From: an uncultured Pseudomonadota bacterium
GTDB taxonomy: Bacteria; Myxococcota_A; UBA796; GCA-2862545
Reading direction: 5' to 3'
Assembly: GCA_937891875.1 (NCBI GenBank)
Contig: CALATR010000794.1
Span: 1 to 13,874, forward strand
DNA: 13,874 nt
Positions 1 through 7,844 of this stretch are shown here, in pieces (positions within the stretch are counted from its first letter, which is position 1; every line of letters begins with the position of its first letter). The translations under genes were made by a program, and so were the position numbers. The notes under the pieces are model-generated. The model saw only the letters and a program-made list of their open reading frames with translations, did not search any database and had not been told where the DNA came from.

Positions 1-510
1 CATGGCCGTCGCCCAGGCCCACACGATGCGCACCGGCGCGTTCCCCCGAGCCACGATCGTGTCGAGCGACCGCGCGGCCGCCGCGGACAGCCCCCGCCGA
101 TCGAGCACCAGCGCACGGCCCACGAGCCCCTCGACCAGGCCCGGCTCCCCGGCCAGCGCCTCGGTGAACGACTCTCCCGCCCAGTCCAGATCGGCAGTTC
201 GCAGGCCGAGATTCCCCCGGCGAAGCAGCACGGCGGGGACGGGCGGCAGCGCCATCAGGCTGGCCCGCGCCTCCGTGAAGCGCCCCTCGAACTCGAGCAC
301 CGACACCGCGACCAGCCCCGCGTCCAGGGTCGCTGGCGCCCGCCCCAGGCTCGCCCGCGCCTCCCCGGGTCGGCCCAGCCGCAGCCACGCCTCGGCGATC
401 ACGATCCACGCGGGATCCCCCGCGGACGGCAGGCGCGCGCCGAAGCGGGCCAGGGCCTCCTCCGGGCGGCGATTGCGGAGCAGTTCCCGCGCTTGTTCGA
501 GGGTGTACAT
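1..510 (-). CDS. TPR-like repeat protein, C-terminus beyond the window
   Basis: The frame is open from an ATG at 510 to the window edge, 170 codons without a stop, so the 3' end is missing. The peptide starts MYTLEQARELL and consists of Ala/Leu/Arg-rich helical pairs such as RNRRPEEALARFGARL (residues 13-28), AWLRLGRPGEARASL (41-55) and LEFEGRFTEARASL (72-85). This W/L-G-R-x-x-E-A spacing is typical of tetratricopeptide-like repeats, which act as protein-interaction scaffolds. No signal peptide or membrane segment is visible, so it is probably cytoplasmic. An AAGGAG sequence lies directly before the ATG, an unusually short spacing, but no better start is seen. It follows the K+ channel gene by 15 bases and is probably the distal gene of the RavA-ViaA operon. 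Its partner is unknown. The TPR assignment rests on pattern only; the existence of the gene is well supported by frame, ribosome site and operon spacing. Confidence 0.75.
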   Translation of the reverse strand, partial: MYTLEQARELLRNRRPEEALARFGARLPSAGDPAWIVIAEAWLRLGRPGEARASLGRAPATLDAGLVAVSVLEFEGRFTEARASLMALPPVPAVLLRRGNLGLRTADLDWAGESFTEALAGEPGLVEGLVGRALVLDRRGLSAAAARSLDTIVARGNAPVRIVWAWATAM

Positions 511-525
511 GCTCCTTGTGTCGCC

Positions 526-1515
526 TCAGTTCACCGCGGCCTTGAATCGCATCACGTCCTCGGGCCGGCCGACCACCACCAGCACGTCGCCGGCGCCCAC
601 GTGAGTGTCGGGATCGGGGGCGGTGAGCAGGGTGCCGTCCTTGCGGCGGATCGCGACCACCAGCACCCCGCTGCGCTGGCGCACCGAGAGGTCGCGCAGG
701 CTGCCGTGCCAGGCCTTGGCCTGGGGTCCGACCGCCACGTCCTGGAGCTCCAGGTTGCGGTCGTGGCGGGGGATGACGGTCTCCACGAAGTCGCTGGACT
801 CCGGGGGGGTGAGCGCGTGGGCCATGCGCGTGCCGCCGACCCCGTAGGGCTGCACCAGGCGATCCGCGCCCGCCCGCCGGGCCTTCTCGATGGCGTCGGG
901 ATCATCGACCCGGGTCACGATGGCGATGTCCGGGGCCAGCTGGCGGGCGGCGAGGGTCAGGTAGACGTTCACCGTCGACTGGGGGGTGGCGATGGCGATG
1001 CCGCGGGCGCGATCGATGCCCGCCTTGCGCAGGGTGTCGTCGTGGGCGCCGTCGCCGAGCAGCGGCACCACCCCGTCGGGCATCTCCTCGATGATCGCCG
1101 CGTCCTGCTCGACCACGCAGATCGGGATCCCGCGCGAGAGCAGCTCGTCGACCACTTCGCGGCCCAGCCGGCCGTAGCCGATGACGATGATGTGGTCGTG
1201 CAGGCGCTCCATGCGGATCCTCCGGCGTCGCTCGACGAGGTCGTGCCGCAGCCCGCCCTCGACGACGTAGCGGGTGAGCTGGGCGAAGGTGTAGGTGACG
1301 AGGCCGAAGCCGACCGTGATCTCGACCAGGGTGAACACCCGGCCGGCGGTCGAGAGCGGGTGCACCTCGCCGTAGCCGATGGTGGTCAGGGTGATGATGA
1401 CCATCCACAGGCTGTCGAACCAGCCCCAGCCCTCGATGATCCGGTAGCCGACGACGCCGGAGACCAGGGTGAGCACGAGGCCGAGCACCGCCCAGCGCAG
1501 CTTCTGGAACAGCAT
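526..1515 (-). CDS. Two-TM potassium channel with RCK (TrkA-N/TrkA-C) domains
   Basis: This 329-residue protein has a first membrane helix at about 8-26, a pore loop with the K+ selectivity filter TTIGYGE at 44-50, and a second helix at about 57-80. An RCK N-terminal Rossmann domain begins near residue 106 with the nucleotide-binding turn GYGRLG (113-118). An RCK-C/TrkA-C-type domain occupies about 240-329. This is the MthK-like prokaryotic ligand-gated K+ channel layout: RCK domains form a cytoplasmic gating ring that binds nucleotides or cations, and K+ flows down its gradient through the inner membrane, affecting membrane potential. An SD-like GGGAGAGG lies 7 bases before the ATG, and the upstream ViaA-like gene ends only 3 bases away, indicating co-transcription. 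The exact ligand cannot be told. The family call is secure because both the filter and the Rossmann motif are intact. Confidence 0.95.
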   Translation of the reverse strand: MLFQKLRWAVLGLVLTLVSGVVGYRIIEGWGWFDSLWMVIITLTTIGYGEVHPLSTAGRVFTLVEITVGFGLVTYTFAQLTRYVVEGGLRHDLVERRRRIRMERLHDHIIVIGYGRLGREVVDELLSRGIPICVVEQDAAIIEEMPDGVVPLLGDGAHDDTLRKAGIDRARGIAIATPQSTVNVYLTLAARQLAPDIAIVTRVDDPDAIEKARRAGADRLVQPYGVGGTRMAHALTPPESSDFVETVIPRHDRNLELQDVAVGPQAKAWHGSLRDLSVRQRSGVLVVAIRRKDGTLLTAPDPDTHVGAGDVLVVVGRPEDVMRFKAAVN

Positions 1516-1518
1516 CGG

Positions 1519-3201
1519 TCAGCCTCTCCCGTCCACGCCGCCGACCGCCGCCCAGTCGGCGAAGACGTGCAGCGGGTCGCACAGGGTGCGCATGGACGCG
1601 CTGGGTTGTACGCCGATGAGCAGCCCGTGCACGCGGGCCTGGTGCTGTTCCCGGGCGTGGGCCGCCTGCTCGACCAGGCCAGGAGGCAGGTCGAACGCCC
1701 CATCGCTGACGAGGAGCAGATCGGCGCGATCCCAGCCCCGAGTCTCGAGCGTGTCGAGCGCGATCCGCAGGGGCAGGTCGACGTCGGTGCCGCCGGAGAA
1801 GCTCATGGCGAGCAGGCGGAGCAGGGAGGGGAGCCCGGTCGGGCCGAGGTCGACCTCGAGGCTCTCGACGTCGCCGGGGCCGCTGAAGAGGATGACCCGG
1901 CAGGCACGCCCCTCGTCGTGGGCCGCCCGGGCCACCGCGAGCACCAGCGCCTTGGCCACGTGCTCGGGCGCACCCTGCATGGAGCCCGACGTGTCGAGGC
2001 ACACGACGACCGGCCCGCGCTCGGGCACCTGGCGGCTGCTGCGCTCGGTGGGCGAGGACTCGGTCTGCACCCGGACCCGCTCGGCGACGCGGCCTTCGTA
2101 GCGGTAGACCGCCAGACCCTGCTCGGCGCGGCGGGCGTGCCACAGCAGGCGCAGGGCCGGGTGGGAGAGCAGCGCCGCCTCGGTGGGCAGCATGCGGGAG
2201 ACGTCATCGCTGCGCTCGATGCCGCGGGCCTCGGTGGGCGCGCGGGGGCTGCGGACCATGCGCAGCTCCTCGACCACCCGCCGCACCGGGTCGACGACCT
2301 CCTCCAGGACGCTCGCCTGCTCGGCCCCCTTGGGCGCGTTCATGCGACCGAGCACCCGGACCAGCTCGCGCACCTGGGGCAGGCTCTCGAGCAGGGTCTG
2401 CAGGCGGGTGACCTCCTGCCAGCCCGCGTGGCGCAGCACACGATTGCCCAGGTCGAAGCCCAGGGCCAACGCCAGCTTCAGGTCGCCGAGGATGTCGGAC
2501 AGTCGCCGCCAGGCGCTCACCCGCTCGGCCCAGCGGGCGTCCAGACGCTCCGACAGGGCCGGGTAGACCTGGTCCATCACCAGCCGCATCGCCTCTGCCT
2601 GCAGCCGCGCCGCGTGGGCCGGGTCCACCGCCGCGTCGCCGGGCGCCTCCCCGCTCTCCTGCACCCCGACCGACGCGCTGGTGTCCGCCTTGGGGTCCTC
2701 GCTGCCGCCCCCCCGCGCCTCCCCGGTCCTCGAGGAGCCCACGTCGGTCGACGCGCCTCCCGCCGAGGTGCCCGGCTGGGCCGCCTCCTCCTCCCAGGGC
2801 ATGAGCTGCTTCAGCTTCACCGCCGCGAGGTGCTCGGCGATGGCCTCTCCGTGGGTCGCGGCCAGATCGGCGACCGCCGCCGCGACGTCCAGCAGGATGA
2901 GATCGACCAGCTCGGGCTCGCCGGGGGTGAAGGGCAGGACGCCGAGCGCTTCGATCGCCCGGGCCATCGCCTGGAACAGGCCGGGACCTGGCCAGGGAAC
3001 GTCCTCGATCGGCGTCGAAGGCCCGATCTCGGGGACTGTTCCCCGCAGGAGTGCGCTGCGCCAGGCACGGATCCCCGCCACTCGGTCCCGAAGCGCGCCG
3101 ACCGGGTGCACGACAACGGGGCCGAACAGGGACTCCGGCAGGTCGTCGAGCTCGGCGTAGGCCCGCTCGAGCGCGTCCCCGGCGAGCCCCCGGGACGCCA
3201 T
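1519..3201 (-). CDS. viaA: ViaA-like von Willebrand factor A domain protein, RavA partner
   Basis: The product has 560 residues. The C-terminal VWA domain (about 395-550) has a complete metal-ion-dependent adhesion site: DTSGS at 403-407, the Thr of GGTD at 472, and the Asp of VSDG at 500. The order and wording (GPVVVCLDTSGSM, then FSGGTD, then a Trp-Asp-containing strand before the last Asp) closely resemble E. coli ViaA, which stimulates the RavA ATPase. The N-terminal half is helical. Residues about 137-192 form an acidic, Gly/Ser/Pro-rich linker that I do not recall in E. coli ViaA, which at about 480 residues is also shorter. The frame is open much further upstream, but ATG 3201 is chosen because it overlaps the RavA-like stop as TGATG and has GGGAGG just ahead, giving translational coupling. 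The symbol is by similarity; any MoxR-partner VWA protein is the alternative. Confidence 0.9.
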   Translation of the reverse strand: MASRGLAGDALERAYAELDDLPESLFGPVVVHPVGALRDRVAGIRAWRSALLRGTVPEIGPSTPIEDVPWPGPGLFQAMARAIEALGVLPFTPGEPELVDLILLDVAAAVADLAATHGEAIAEHLAAVKLKQLMPWEEEAAQPGTSAGGASTDVGSSRTGEARGGGSEDPKADTSASVGVQESGEAPGDAAVDPAHAARLQAEAMRLVMDQVYPALSERLDARWAERVSAWRRLSDILGDLKLALALGFDLGNRVLRHAGWQEVTRLQTLLESLPQVRELVRVLGRMNAPKGAEQASVLEEVVDPVRRVVEELRMVRSPRAPTEARGIERSDDVSRMLPTEAALLSHPALRLLWHARRAEQGLAVYRYEGRVAERVRVQTESSPTERSSRQVPERGPVVVCLDTSGSMQGAPEHVAKALVLAVARAAHDEGRACRVILFSGPGDVESLEVDLGPTGLPSLLRLLAMSFSGGTDVDLPLRIALDTLETRGWDRADLLLVSDGAFDLPPGLVEQAAHAREQHQARVHGLLIGVQPSASMRTLCDPLHVFADWAAVGGVDGRG

Positions 3202-4754
3202 CAGCCCTCCCGGACGGGCAGGGCGGCGTAGCCCTCGGAGAGCGCCTGCAGCCGGGCGAGCAGGTCGGTCGCGGCCTTCGCGGAGGCGTCGAGGGTGCCC
3301 TCGGCGTCGTCGACCACGTCGATCGGCACCCAGACGTGCTCGCGCACCACCTGCAGGGAGGCGCGGCGCTCGGCGAGGCCGTCGAGGTAGGCCTGGACCG
3401 TTCCCGACAGCTCGGCGAGCTGGTCGAGCCAGCCGCGGATGTGGGCGCCCGGGTGCTGCTTCGGGCCCATCGCCGGCTTCAGCTCGGTCACCTCGGTGAG
3501 GCGGTTCGCAGGATCGGCCAGGTAGGCGAAGCGACCGGACCAGGCGCGGAAGAACTGGCCGCCGCCGTCCTCGTCGTACAGGTCGAGGCCGTCGAGCTCG
3601 GACTCGGAGTAGCCGCTGCCGTCGGGCTTGGTGCGGCTGGGGCGCGGCTCGCCGTAGGAATCGGCGGCGGGAGCCAGGTACAGCGGCGCCCCGCCGCGGT
3701 TCACGAGGGGACGGTGCTCGCTGGACGCGGTCGTGAGCGAGCCGTCGGTCGCCGTGAAGAGCGGGTTGCCGTCGGCATCGGTCTGACGCTGCAGCGCCGT
3801 GCGGGCCTCCTCCAGGCGCTCCTCCCACGCCGCCACCATCTCCAGCAGCCGGGCCGGCGAGGTGGCGCGCAAGGTCCCCACCCGGGCAGCCCACCACTCG
3901 GCGATCTGGCGCCTCTGAGCGGGATCTTCCCACACGACGTGCTGGAGCAGCCACGCGTCCCAGACGCTCGCCTCGGACCGCCCGTCGGTGTGGGCGGCGA
4001 CCTGCAGCAGCTGCACCACCTTGCGCAGGCGGCGATCCGAGAACGGGATCCCCTGCTCGGCGAGGTAGCGGCGGAGATCCTTGAGCAGATCGCGCAGATC
4101 GGCGGACAGGGCGACCCCCCGGGAGCCCCGCTGGAGCGCGTTCAGCTCCTCGGCGGACAGGCGCAGGGCGTCGGGCACGGTGCCGTCGAGGCGGGTGTCC
4201 AGGTCGAGCAGGCCGTCCACGCCATCCTCGCTGACCGGCCCGACGTACAGGCGCAGCAGGAAGCGGTCGTACAGCGCGTCGAGCTCCTCGCCCTCGGGCA
4301 GCTCGTTGCTGGCGCCGACCACGGTGATGAGCGGCGTGTCGTGGCGCTCGCCGTCGTTGTCGAAGGCGCGCTCGTTGAGCAGGGTGAGCAGCGCATTGAG
4401 GATCGCGCTGTTGGCCTTGAAGATCTCGTCCAGGAACGCGACCGCGGCCTCGGGCAGGTAGCCCTTGGTCTGGCGCACGTAGCGGTCCTGCTCGAGCCCG
4501 CGGACCGATAGCGGCCCGAAGAGCTCCTCGGGCACGGTGAAGCGGGTCAGCAGGCGCTCGAAGTAGGTCGCGTCCGAGAATGCGCCTCGAAGCCGCCTTG
4601 CGAGCAGGGACTTGGCCGTGCCTGGCGGGCCGATGAGCAGCAGGTGCTCGCCGGCGACCGCGGCCAGCAGGCCCAGGCGCACGGCGACGTCGCGCTCGAC
4701 CAGGCCCTGCAGCAGGTGGTCACGGATGGCGATCAGGCGGGTCTTGTCGTCCAC
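3201..4754 (-). CDS. ravA: RavA-type MoxR family AAA+ ATPase
   Basis: The product has 517 residues. The AAA+ core shows Walker A GPPGTAKS (42-49), the MoxR/RavA signature TRFTVPEELFGPLS (70-83), Walker B VAFLDE (105-110), sensor-1 ASNELPE (148-154) and a sensor-2 region FSDRRLRKVVQLLQ (238-251). The last has a near twin in E. coli RavA, so this is the RavA branch rather than generic MoxR. Such ATPases form hexamers that remodel or chaperone partner complexes together with a VWA protein. The C-terminal third (about 300-517) is helical and acidic and does not look like the LdcI-binding region of E. coli RavA, so the client probably differs. Start: GTG at 4754, with GGGAG 5 bases upstream and 22 bases after the cytochrome stop. 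The frame stays open to 5006, but that extension would overlap the cytochrome and is Pro/Arg/Ala-rich shadow sequence. Confidence 0.92.
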   Translation of the reverse strand: MDDKTRLIAIRDHLLQGLVERDVAVRLGLLAAVAGEHLLLIGPPGTAKSLLARRLRGAFSDATYFERLLTRFTVPEELFGPLSVRGLEQDRYVRQTKGYLPEAAVAFLDEIFKANSAILNALLTLLNERAFDNDGERHDTPLITVVGASNELPEGEELDALYDRFLLRLYVGPVSEDGVDGLLDLDTRLDGTVPDALRLSAEELNALQRGSRGVALSADLRDLLKDLRRYLAEQGIPFSDRRLRKVVQLLQVAAHTDGRSEASVWDAWLLQHVVWEDPAQRRQIAEWWAARVGTLRATSPARLLEMVAAWEERLEEARTALQRQTDADGNPLFTATDGSLTTASSEHRPLVNRGGAPLYLAPAADSYGEPRPSRTKPDGSGYSESELDGLDLYDEDGGGQFFRAWSGRFAYLADPANRLTEVTELKPAMGPKQHPGAHIRGWLDQLAELSGTVQAYLDGLAERRASLQVVREHVWVPIDVVDDAEGTLDASAKAATDLLARLQALSEGYAALPVREG

Positions 4755-4776
4755 GGGCGCTCCCGCCGACGCTCGC

Positions 4777-5514
4777 TCACTTCGGATCGAGCTTCGGCGT
4801 GTACGGGATGGTCGGCGAGACCTCGAGGGCCTCGTGGCAGGAGCCGCAGCTGGCGAGCACCTTGGCGTAGGCGGCGGCGCGGCCGTCCATGTCGTCGGCG
4901 GCGAGCCCCTCGGCGGCGGCCAGGTGCACCTCCTGGCCGCGCTCGCCCAGGGCCTCGGGGGTGCTGCCATGGCCCAGCTCCGCCTCGCCGAGCGCCTTGG
5001 CGCCACGATCGTAGAGGTCGGCCTGGTTGGAGACGAGGCCCTTCCACATCAGATCTGCCGCCCAGGCGTGGTGCTTCATGTGGGCCGGCACGTCCTCGCC
5101 CTCCGCGGGCGGCGCAGGAACGGCGTAGAACTTCGGTCCAACGCCGACGAACGCGTGACAGTCGCCGCAGGCACGCGCCACCTTGGACAGCGCGGTCGCG
5201 CCGGCGGCGAGATCGGCCGCCTCGCTCACCTCGGACGCCTTCACCCGCAGCGCCACCTGGTTGTCCATCCACGGCTCGGGCAGCCCCTCGATGCGCGGCT
5301 TGCTCGCGAGCCCCGAGGCAGCCTCCTTCGCCCCGGCGAGATCGCCACGCATCAGGGCGGTGTGAGCGGTCGCGGTCAGCGACAGGTTGCTGTGCATGGA
5401 GTCGACCAGGGCGTCCGATGGGGGCGGCGGGGCCGCGGTCACCTCGGGTTGTGGGGTCGGGGCGCGGCCACAGGCTGACAGGACCAGCACCACCGCGACG
5501 AGCGAGAGTCGCAC
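4777..5514 (-). CDS. Two-haem c-type cytochrome lipoprotein
   Basis: The product has 245 residues from GTG 5514. It begins with a short lipoprotein signal, hydrophobic VAVVLVLSAC with the lipid-accepting Cys at residue 15, then a Pro-rich spacer. Two CxxCH haem-attachment sites follow: CGDCH (116-120) and CGSCH (223-227), 107 residues apart. Each lies at the end of a helical stretch of about 80-90 residues, and the two halves look like copies of one cytochrome c'-like unit. It is predicted to sit at the outer face of a membrane and carry or sense electrons, or bind small ligands. The GTG is preferred because GGAGG stands 6 bases ahead and gives a compact signal peptide; an in-frame ATG at 5541 has no ribosome site and would leave 8 bases before the divergent kinase gene. 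It is first in the operon with the RavA/ViaA and K+ channel genes. Confidence 0.88.
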   Translation of the reverse strand: MRLSLVAVVLVLSACGRAPTPQPEVTAAPPPPSDALVDSMHSNLSLTATAHTALMRGDLAGAKEAASGLASKPRIEGLPEPWMDNQVALRVKASEVSEAADLAAGATALSKVARACGDCHAFVGVGPKFYAVPAPPAEGEDVPAHMKHHAWAADLMWKGLVSNQADLYDRGAKALGEAELGHGSTPEALGERGQEVHLAAAEGLAADDMDGRAAAYAKVLASCGSCHEALEVSPTIPYTPKLDPK

Positions 5515-5549
5515 GAACACCTCCGCGACGTTGATTACCATACGGCCCG
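5515..5549. promoter_or_regulatory. Very short divergent intergenic region between cytochrome and kinase genes
   Basis: Only 35 bases separate the GTG of the minus-strand cytochrome operon from the ATG of the plus-strand kinase. It holds the GGAGG ribosome site of the cytochrome gene and a locally AT-richer core (GTTGATTACCATAC, about 5530-5543). The minus strand has a weak -10-like TATGGT, but neither strand shows a convincing -35/-10 pair and the kinase has no visible SD. If both units start here, their promoters must overlap each other or the opposite coding region, which would tie their expression together. Confidence 0.3.
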
Positions 5550-7823
5550 ATGACGGTGGACCCGCTCTCCTCTCTCCGGCCTCGGCTCTCGCCCCTCGTG
5601 GGCCCGGAGCTCGATGCCCTGTGGAGCAGCTTCCGCAAGCGCTACCCCGACGGGGACATCGGCTTGTTCCTCGCTCGCCTGCGCCGCGCGGGGCGACTGA
5701 CCGACGAGCAGGTGACTCGCCTGCTGCTGTCCGAGGAGGTGACGATCACCTTGTCCGAGGCGGGTGCCCCTCCCCCACGCAGCGGCGGTCGGCGCTGGGG
5801 CGAGCTCGGCAAGCTCGGTGAGGGCGCGATGGGCGAGGTCTGGCTCGCGACCGACCCCGCCCTGCGCCGCCAGGTCGCGGTCAAGCGCCTGCGCGCCGAG
5901 CTGGCCGATCACCCCGATCTCGTCCGCCGCTTCCGGGCCGAGGCGCAGATCACCGCCCAGCTGGATCACCCGGGGATCCTGCCGATCTACGGGCTCGCCA
6001 TGCGCGAGGACGGCCAGATCGAGTACGCCATGCGCCTCATCCGCGGCCGCACCCTCGACGACGTGCTCCAGCAGGCCCGGGTCGCCCACAAGGAGCGCAG
6101 CATCCACGAGGACCTGGCGCTCCCCGCCCGCCTCGAGCTCTTCCTGCACGTGTGCGACGCGATGGCGTACGCCCACCAGCGCGGGGTGCTCCACCGCGAC
6201 CTGAAGCCCGAGAACATCATGGTCGGGAGCTTCCACGAAGTGACCGTCATGGACTGGGGCATCTCGAAGCTGGTCCAGGCCGAGGACGAGGAGCTGGCGG
6301 TGCAGCTCTCGGAGGACAAGGCCAACCGCACCCAGCTGGGCATGGCGATCGGCACCCCCGCCTACATGTCGCCCGAGCAGGCCCGCGGCGAGAACGCGAC
6401 CCTGGACCCGCGCAGCGACCAGTACGCCCTGGGGCTGATCCTCCAGGAGATCATCACCCTGCGTCGGGCGATCTCCGGCAAGACCGTGCACGAGATCCTC
6501 TACCGGGCCCAGGAGGGCGAGCGGGACCCGGTCAAGGCGTACTCCAAGCTCGAGCCGGTGCCGAGACCCTTGCGCGCCATCCTCGACAAGGCCTGCGCCC
6601 TGGCCCCTGCCGATCGCTATGCCACGGTCGAGGACCTCGGCGACGACGTGCGCCGCTACCTCCGCGACGAGTCGATTGCCGCGGCACCGGACTCGATCCT
6701 CGGTCGCATCCACCGCTGGGTCGGCCGCCACCGCACGTTCATGATCAACGCGGTCCTCGGCGTCGCCCTGCTGTCCCTGCTCGGCTTCATCCTGACCGTC
6801 GGCGCCGCCCTCGCCCTGTTCGAGCTGGACCGCAGCATCGGCGCCGAGCGACAGCAGGCCGCCCAGCGCGTGCTGGGCAGAGTGGCGGTCCAAGGCCAGA
6901 AGATCGACGGGGTGCTCCTCGAGTACGAGGGCCTCGTGCACGGCGCCGCCTACTCGGTCGAGCAGGCCCTGGCGGCCCCGCCGGTCGACATCCCCATCTA
7001 CACCGAGGACGCGTTCCTGGACCCGCGGCGCGCCCCGCCGGACCTGGGCTGGCAGGAGCACTACCACGCCGACGTGAGCCTCGATCACCCGATCCTCAAG
7101 CTCGCTCCAGGGGTCTCGGAAGACGACGTCCACGGCCGTCTGCTCCAGCTCGCGAGCGTACAGCCGCGCTTCTGGCAGGTCATGCTCGAGTCCGAGCGGC
7201 GCGGCCTCATCTACTCCGACGCCGAGGCCCAGCGCTTCGTCATCGGCGAGACCGGGGTGCCGGTGGTGTGGGTCATCGCCGCGATCGAGGAGGGCATCAT
7301 CGTCGGGGTGCCGGGCAAGGCGGGCTACCCCGACGGCTACGACCCCCGCGAGCGCAGCTGGTACCGCGGCGCCGTGGGCGCGGACGGGGTGTTCTGGGAC
7401 GAGCCCTACGTCGACGCGAGCGGCATGGGTCTGCTGGTCTCCTGTGCCCTCGCCGTCCGCGACTCCGAGGGCCGGATCGTCGGCGTCGCCTCGCTCGACC
7501 TCGACATCGACCGCCTCGCGAGCGAGCTGCTGGCCGCGGACGACCTGCGGGTGCCCGACGCCGAGGCGTACCTGGTCGACACAAAGGGAACGATCAAGCT
7601 TCGTTCTTCCCTGTCCAGCGGCGACGTGTCCCGCGCAGGTGCCGAGAAGCTGGACCTGCACCTGTGGGAGGCGGTGGTCGAGCACGACGCCGCCACCGGC
7701 CTGGTCGAGGTCGACGGCGAGATGGTGGCCTGGGTGCACCTGGCGGCCACCGGCTGGATCTACATGGTGCGCGGCGACAAGGCCTCGCTGCTGCGCGGAC
7801 CCGGCGAGTACACCGGCTGGTGA
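5550..7823 (+). CDS. Transmembrane Ser/Thr protein kinase with periplasmic dCache-like sensor
   Basis: The product has 757 residues. An N-terminal helical segment (about 15-65) precedes a Hanks-type kinase domain (about 84-375) with glycine loop GEGAMGEV (90-97), catalytic Lys112 in VAVK, HRDLKPEN (215-222, catalytic Asp217), metal-binding DWG (235-237, a common variant of DFG) and SPE (274-276). All catalytic residues are present, so it should be active. A single membrane helix spans about 397-424. The remaining 330 residues form an extracytoplasmic region with dCache hallmarks: PRERSWYRGA (599-608), the strand DEPYVDASG (617-625), and VRDSEGRIVGVASLDLDID (636-654). Such domains bind small molecules such as amino acids and transmit signals inward. 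It lies alone, divergent from the cytochrome-RavA operon and convergent with the AstE-like gene 21 bases downstream. The ligand and the phosphorylated substrates are unknown. The ATG at 5550 lacks a clear SD. Confidence 0.93.
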   Translation: MTVDPLSSLRPRLSPLVGPELDALWSSFRKRYPDGDIGLFLARLRRAGRLTDEQVTRLLLSEEVTITLSEAGAPPPRSGGRRWGELGKLGEGAMGEVWLATDPALRRQVAVKRLRAELADHPDLVRRFRAEAQITAQLDHPGILPIYGLAMREDGQIEYAMRLIRGRTLDDVLQQARVAHKERSIHEDLALPARLELFLHVCDAMAYAHQRGVLHRDLKPENIMVGSFHEVTVMDWGISKLVQAEDEELAVQLSEDKANRTQLGMAIGTPAYMSPEQARGENATLDPRSDQYALGLILQEIITLRRAISGKTVHEILYRAQEGERDPVKAYSKLEPVPRPLRAILDKACALAPADRYATVEDLGDDVRRYLRDESIAAAPDSILGRIHRWVGRHRTFMINAVLGVALLSLLGFILTVGAALALFELDRSIGAERQQAAQRVLGRVAVQGQKIDGVLLEYEGLVHGAAYSVEQALAAPPVDIPIYTEDAFLDPRRAPPDLGWQEHYHADVSLDHPILKLAPGVSEDDVHGRLLQLASVQPRFWQVMLESERRGLIYSDAEAQRFVIGETGVPVVWVIAAIEEGIIVGVPGKAGYPDGYDPRERSWYRGAVGADGVFWDEPYVDASGMGLLVSCALAVRDSEGRIVGVASLDLDIDRLASELLAADDLRVPDAEAYLVDTKGTIKLRSSLSSGDVSRAGAEKLDLHLWEAVVEHDAATGLVEVDGEMVAWVHLAATGWIYMVRGDKASLLRGPGEYTGW

Positions 7824-7844
7824 GGCCGAGCCTCCAGGTGGGTC

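Noticed and set aside
493..3231. A 912-codon open frame on the plus strand
   Set aside because: It lies opposite the clearly recognisable K+ channel and ViaA-like genes, is a Gly/His/Arg/Gln/Val-rich mirror typical of high-GC antisense frames, and shows no domain.
3202..3954. Upstream extension of the ViaA-like frame to 3954
   Set aside because: It overlaps the RavA-like gene and is Arg/Pro/Gly-rich without homology; the TGATG junction with an SD gives a far better start.
4755..5006. Upstream extension of the RavA-like frame to 5006
   Set aside because: It overlaps the cytochrome gene and is Pro/Arg/Ser/Ala-rich shadow sequence; GTG 4754 has a good SD and begins the homology.
5783..6258. 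DWG in place of DFG as a sign of a dead kinase
   Set aside because: DWG is common in bacterial Hanks-type kinases, and the catalytic Lys, HRD Asp and Asn are all present.
5535..7739. A 734-codon minus-strand frame opposite the kinase
   Set aside because: Composition is antisense-like (His/Asp/Val/Leu/Gly-rich) and the plus-strand kinase has every catalytic motif in place.
7824..7844. A terminator between the convergent kinase and AstE-like genes
   Set aside because: The 21-base gap has only a weak GTGAG/CTCAC inverted pair and no stable stem or T-tract.
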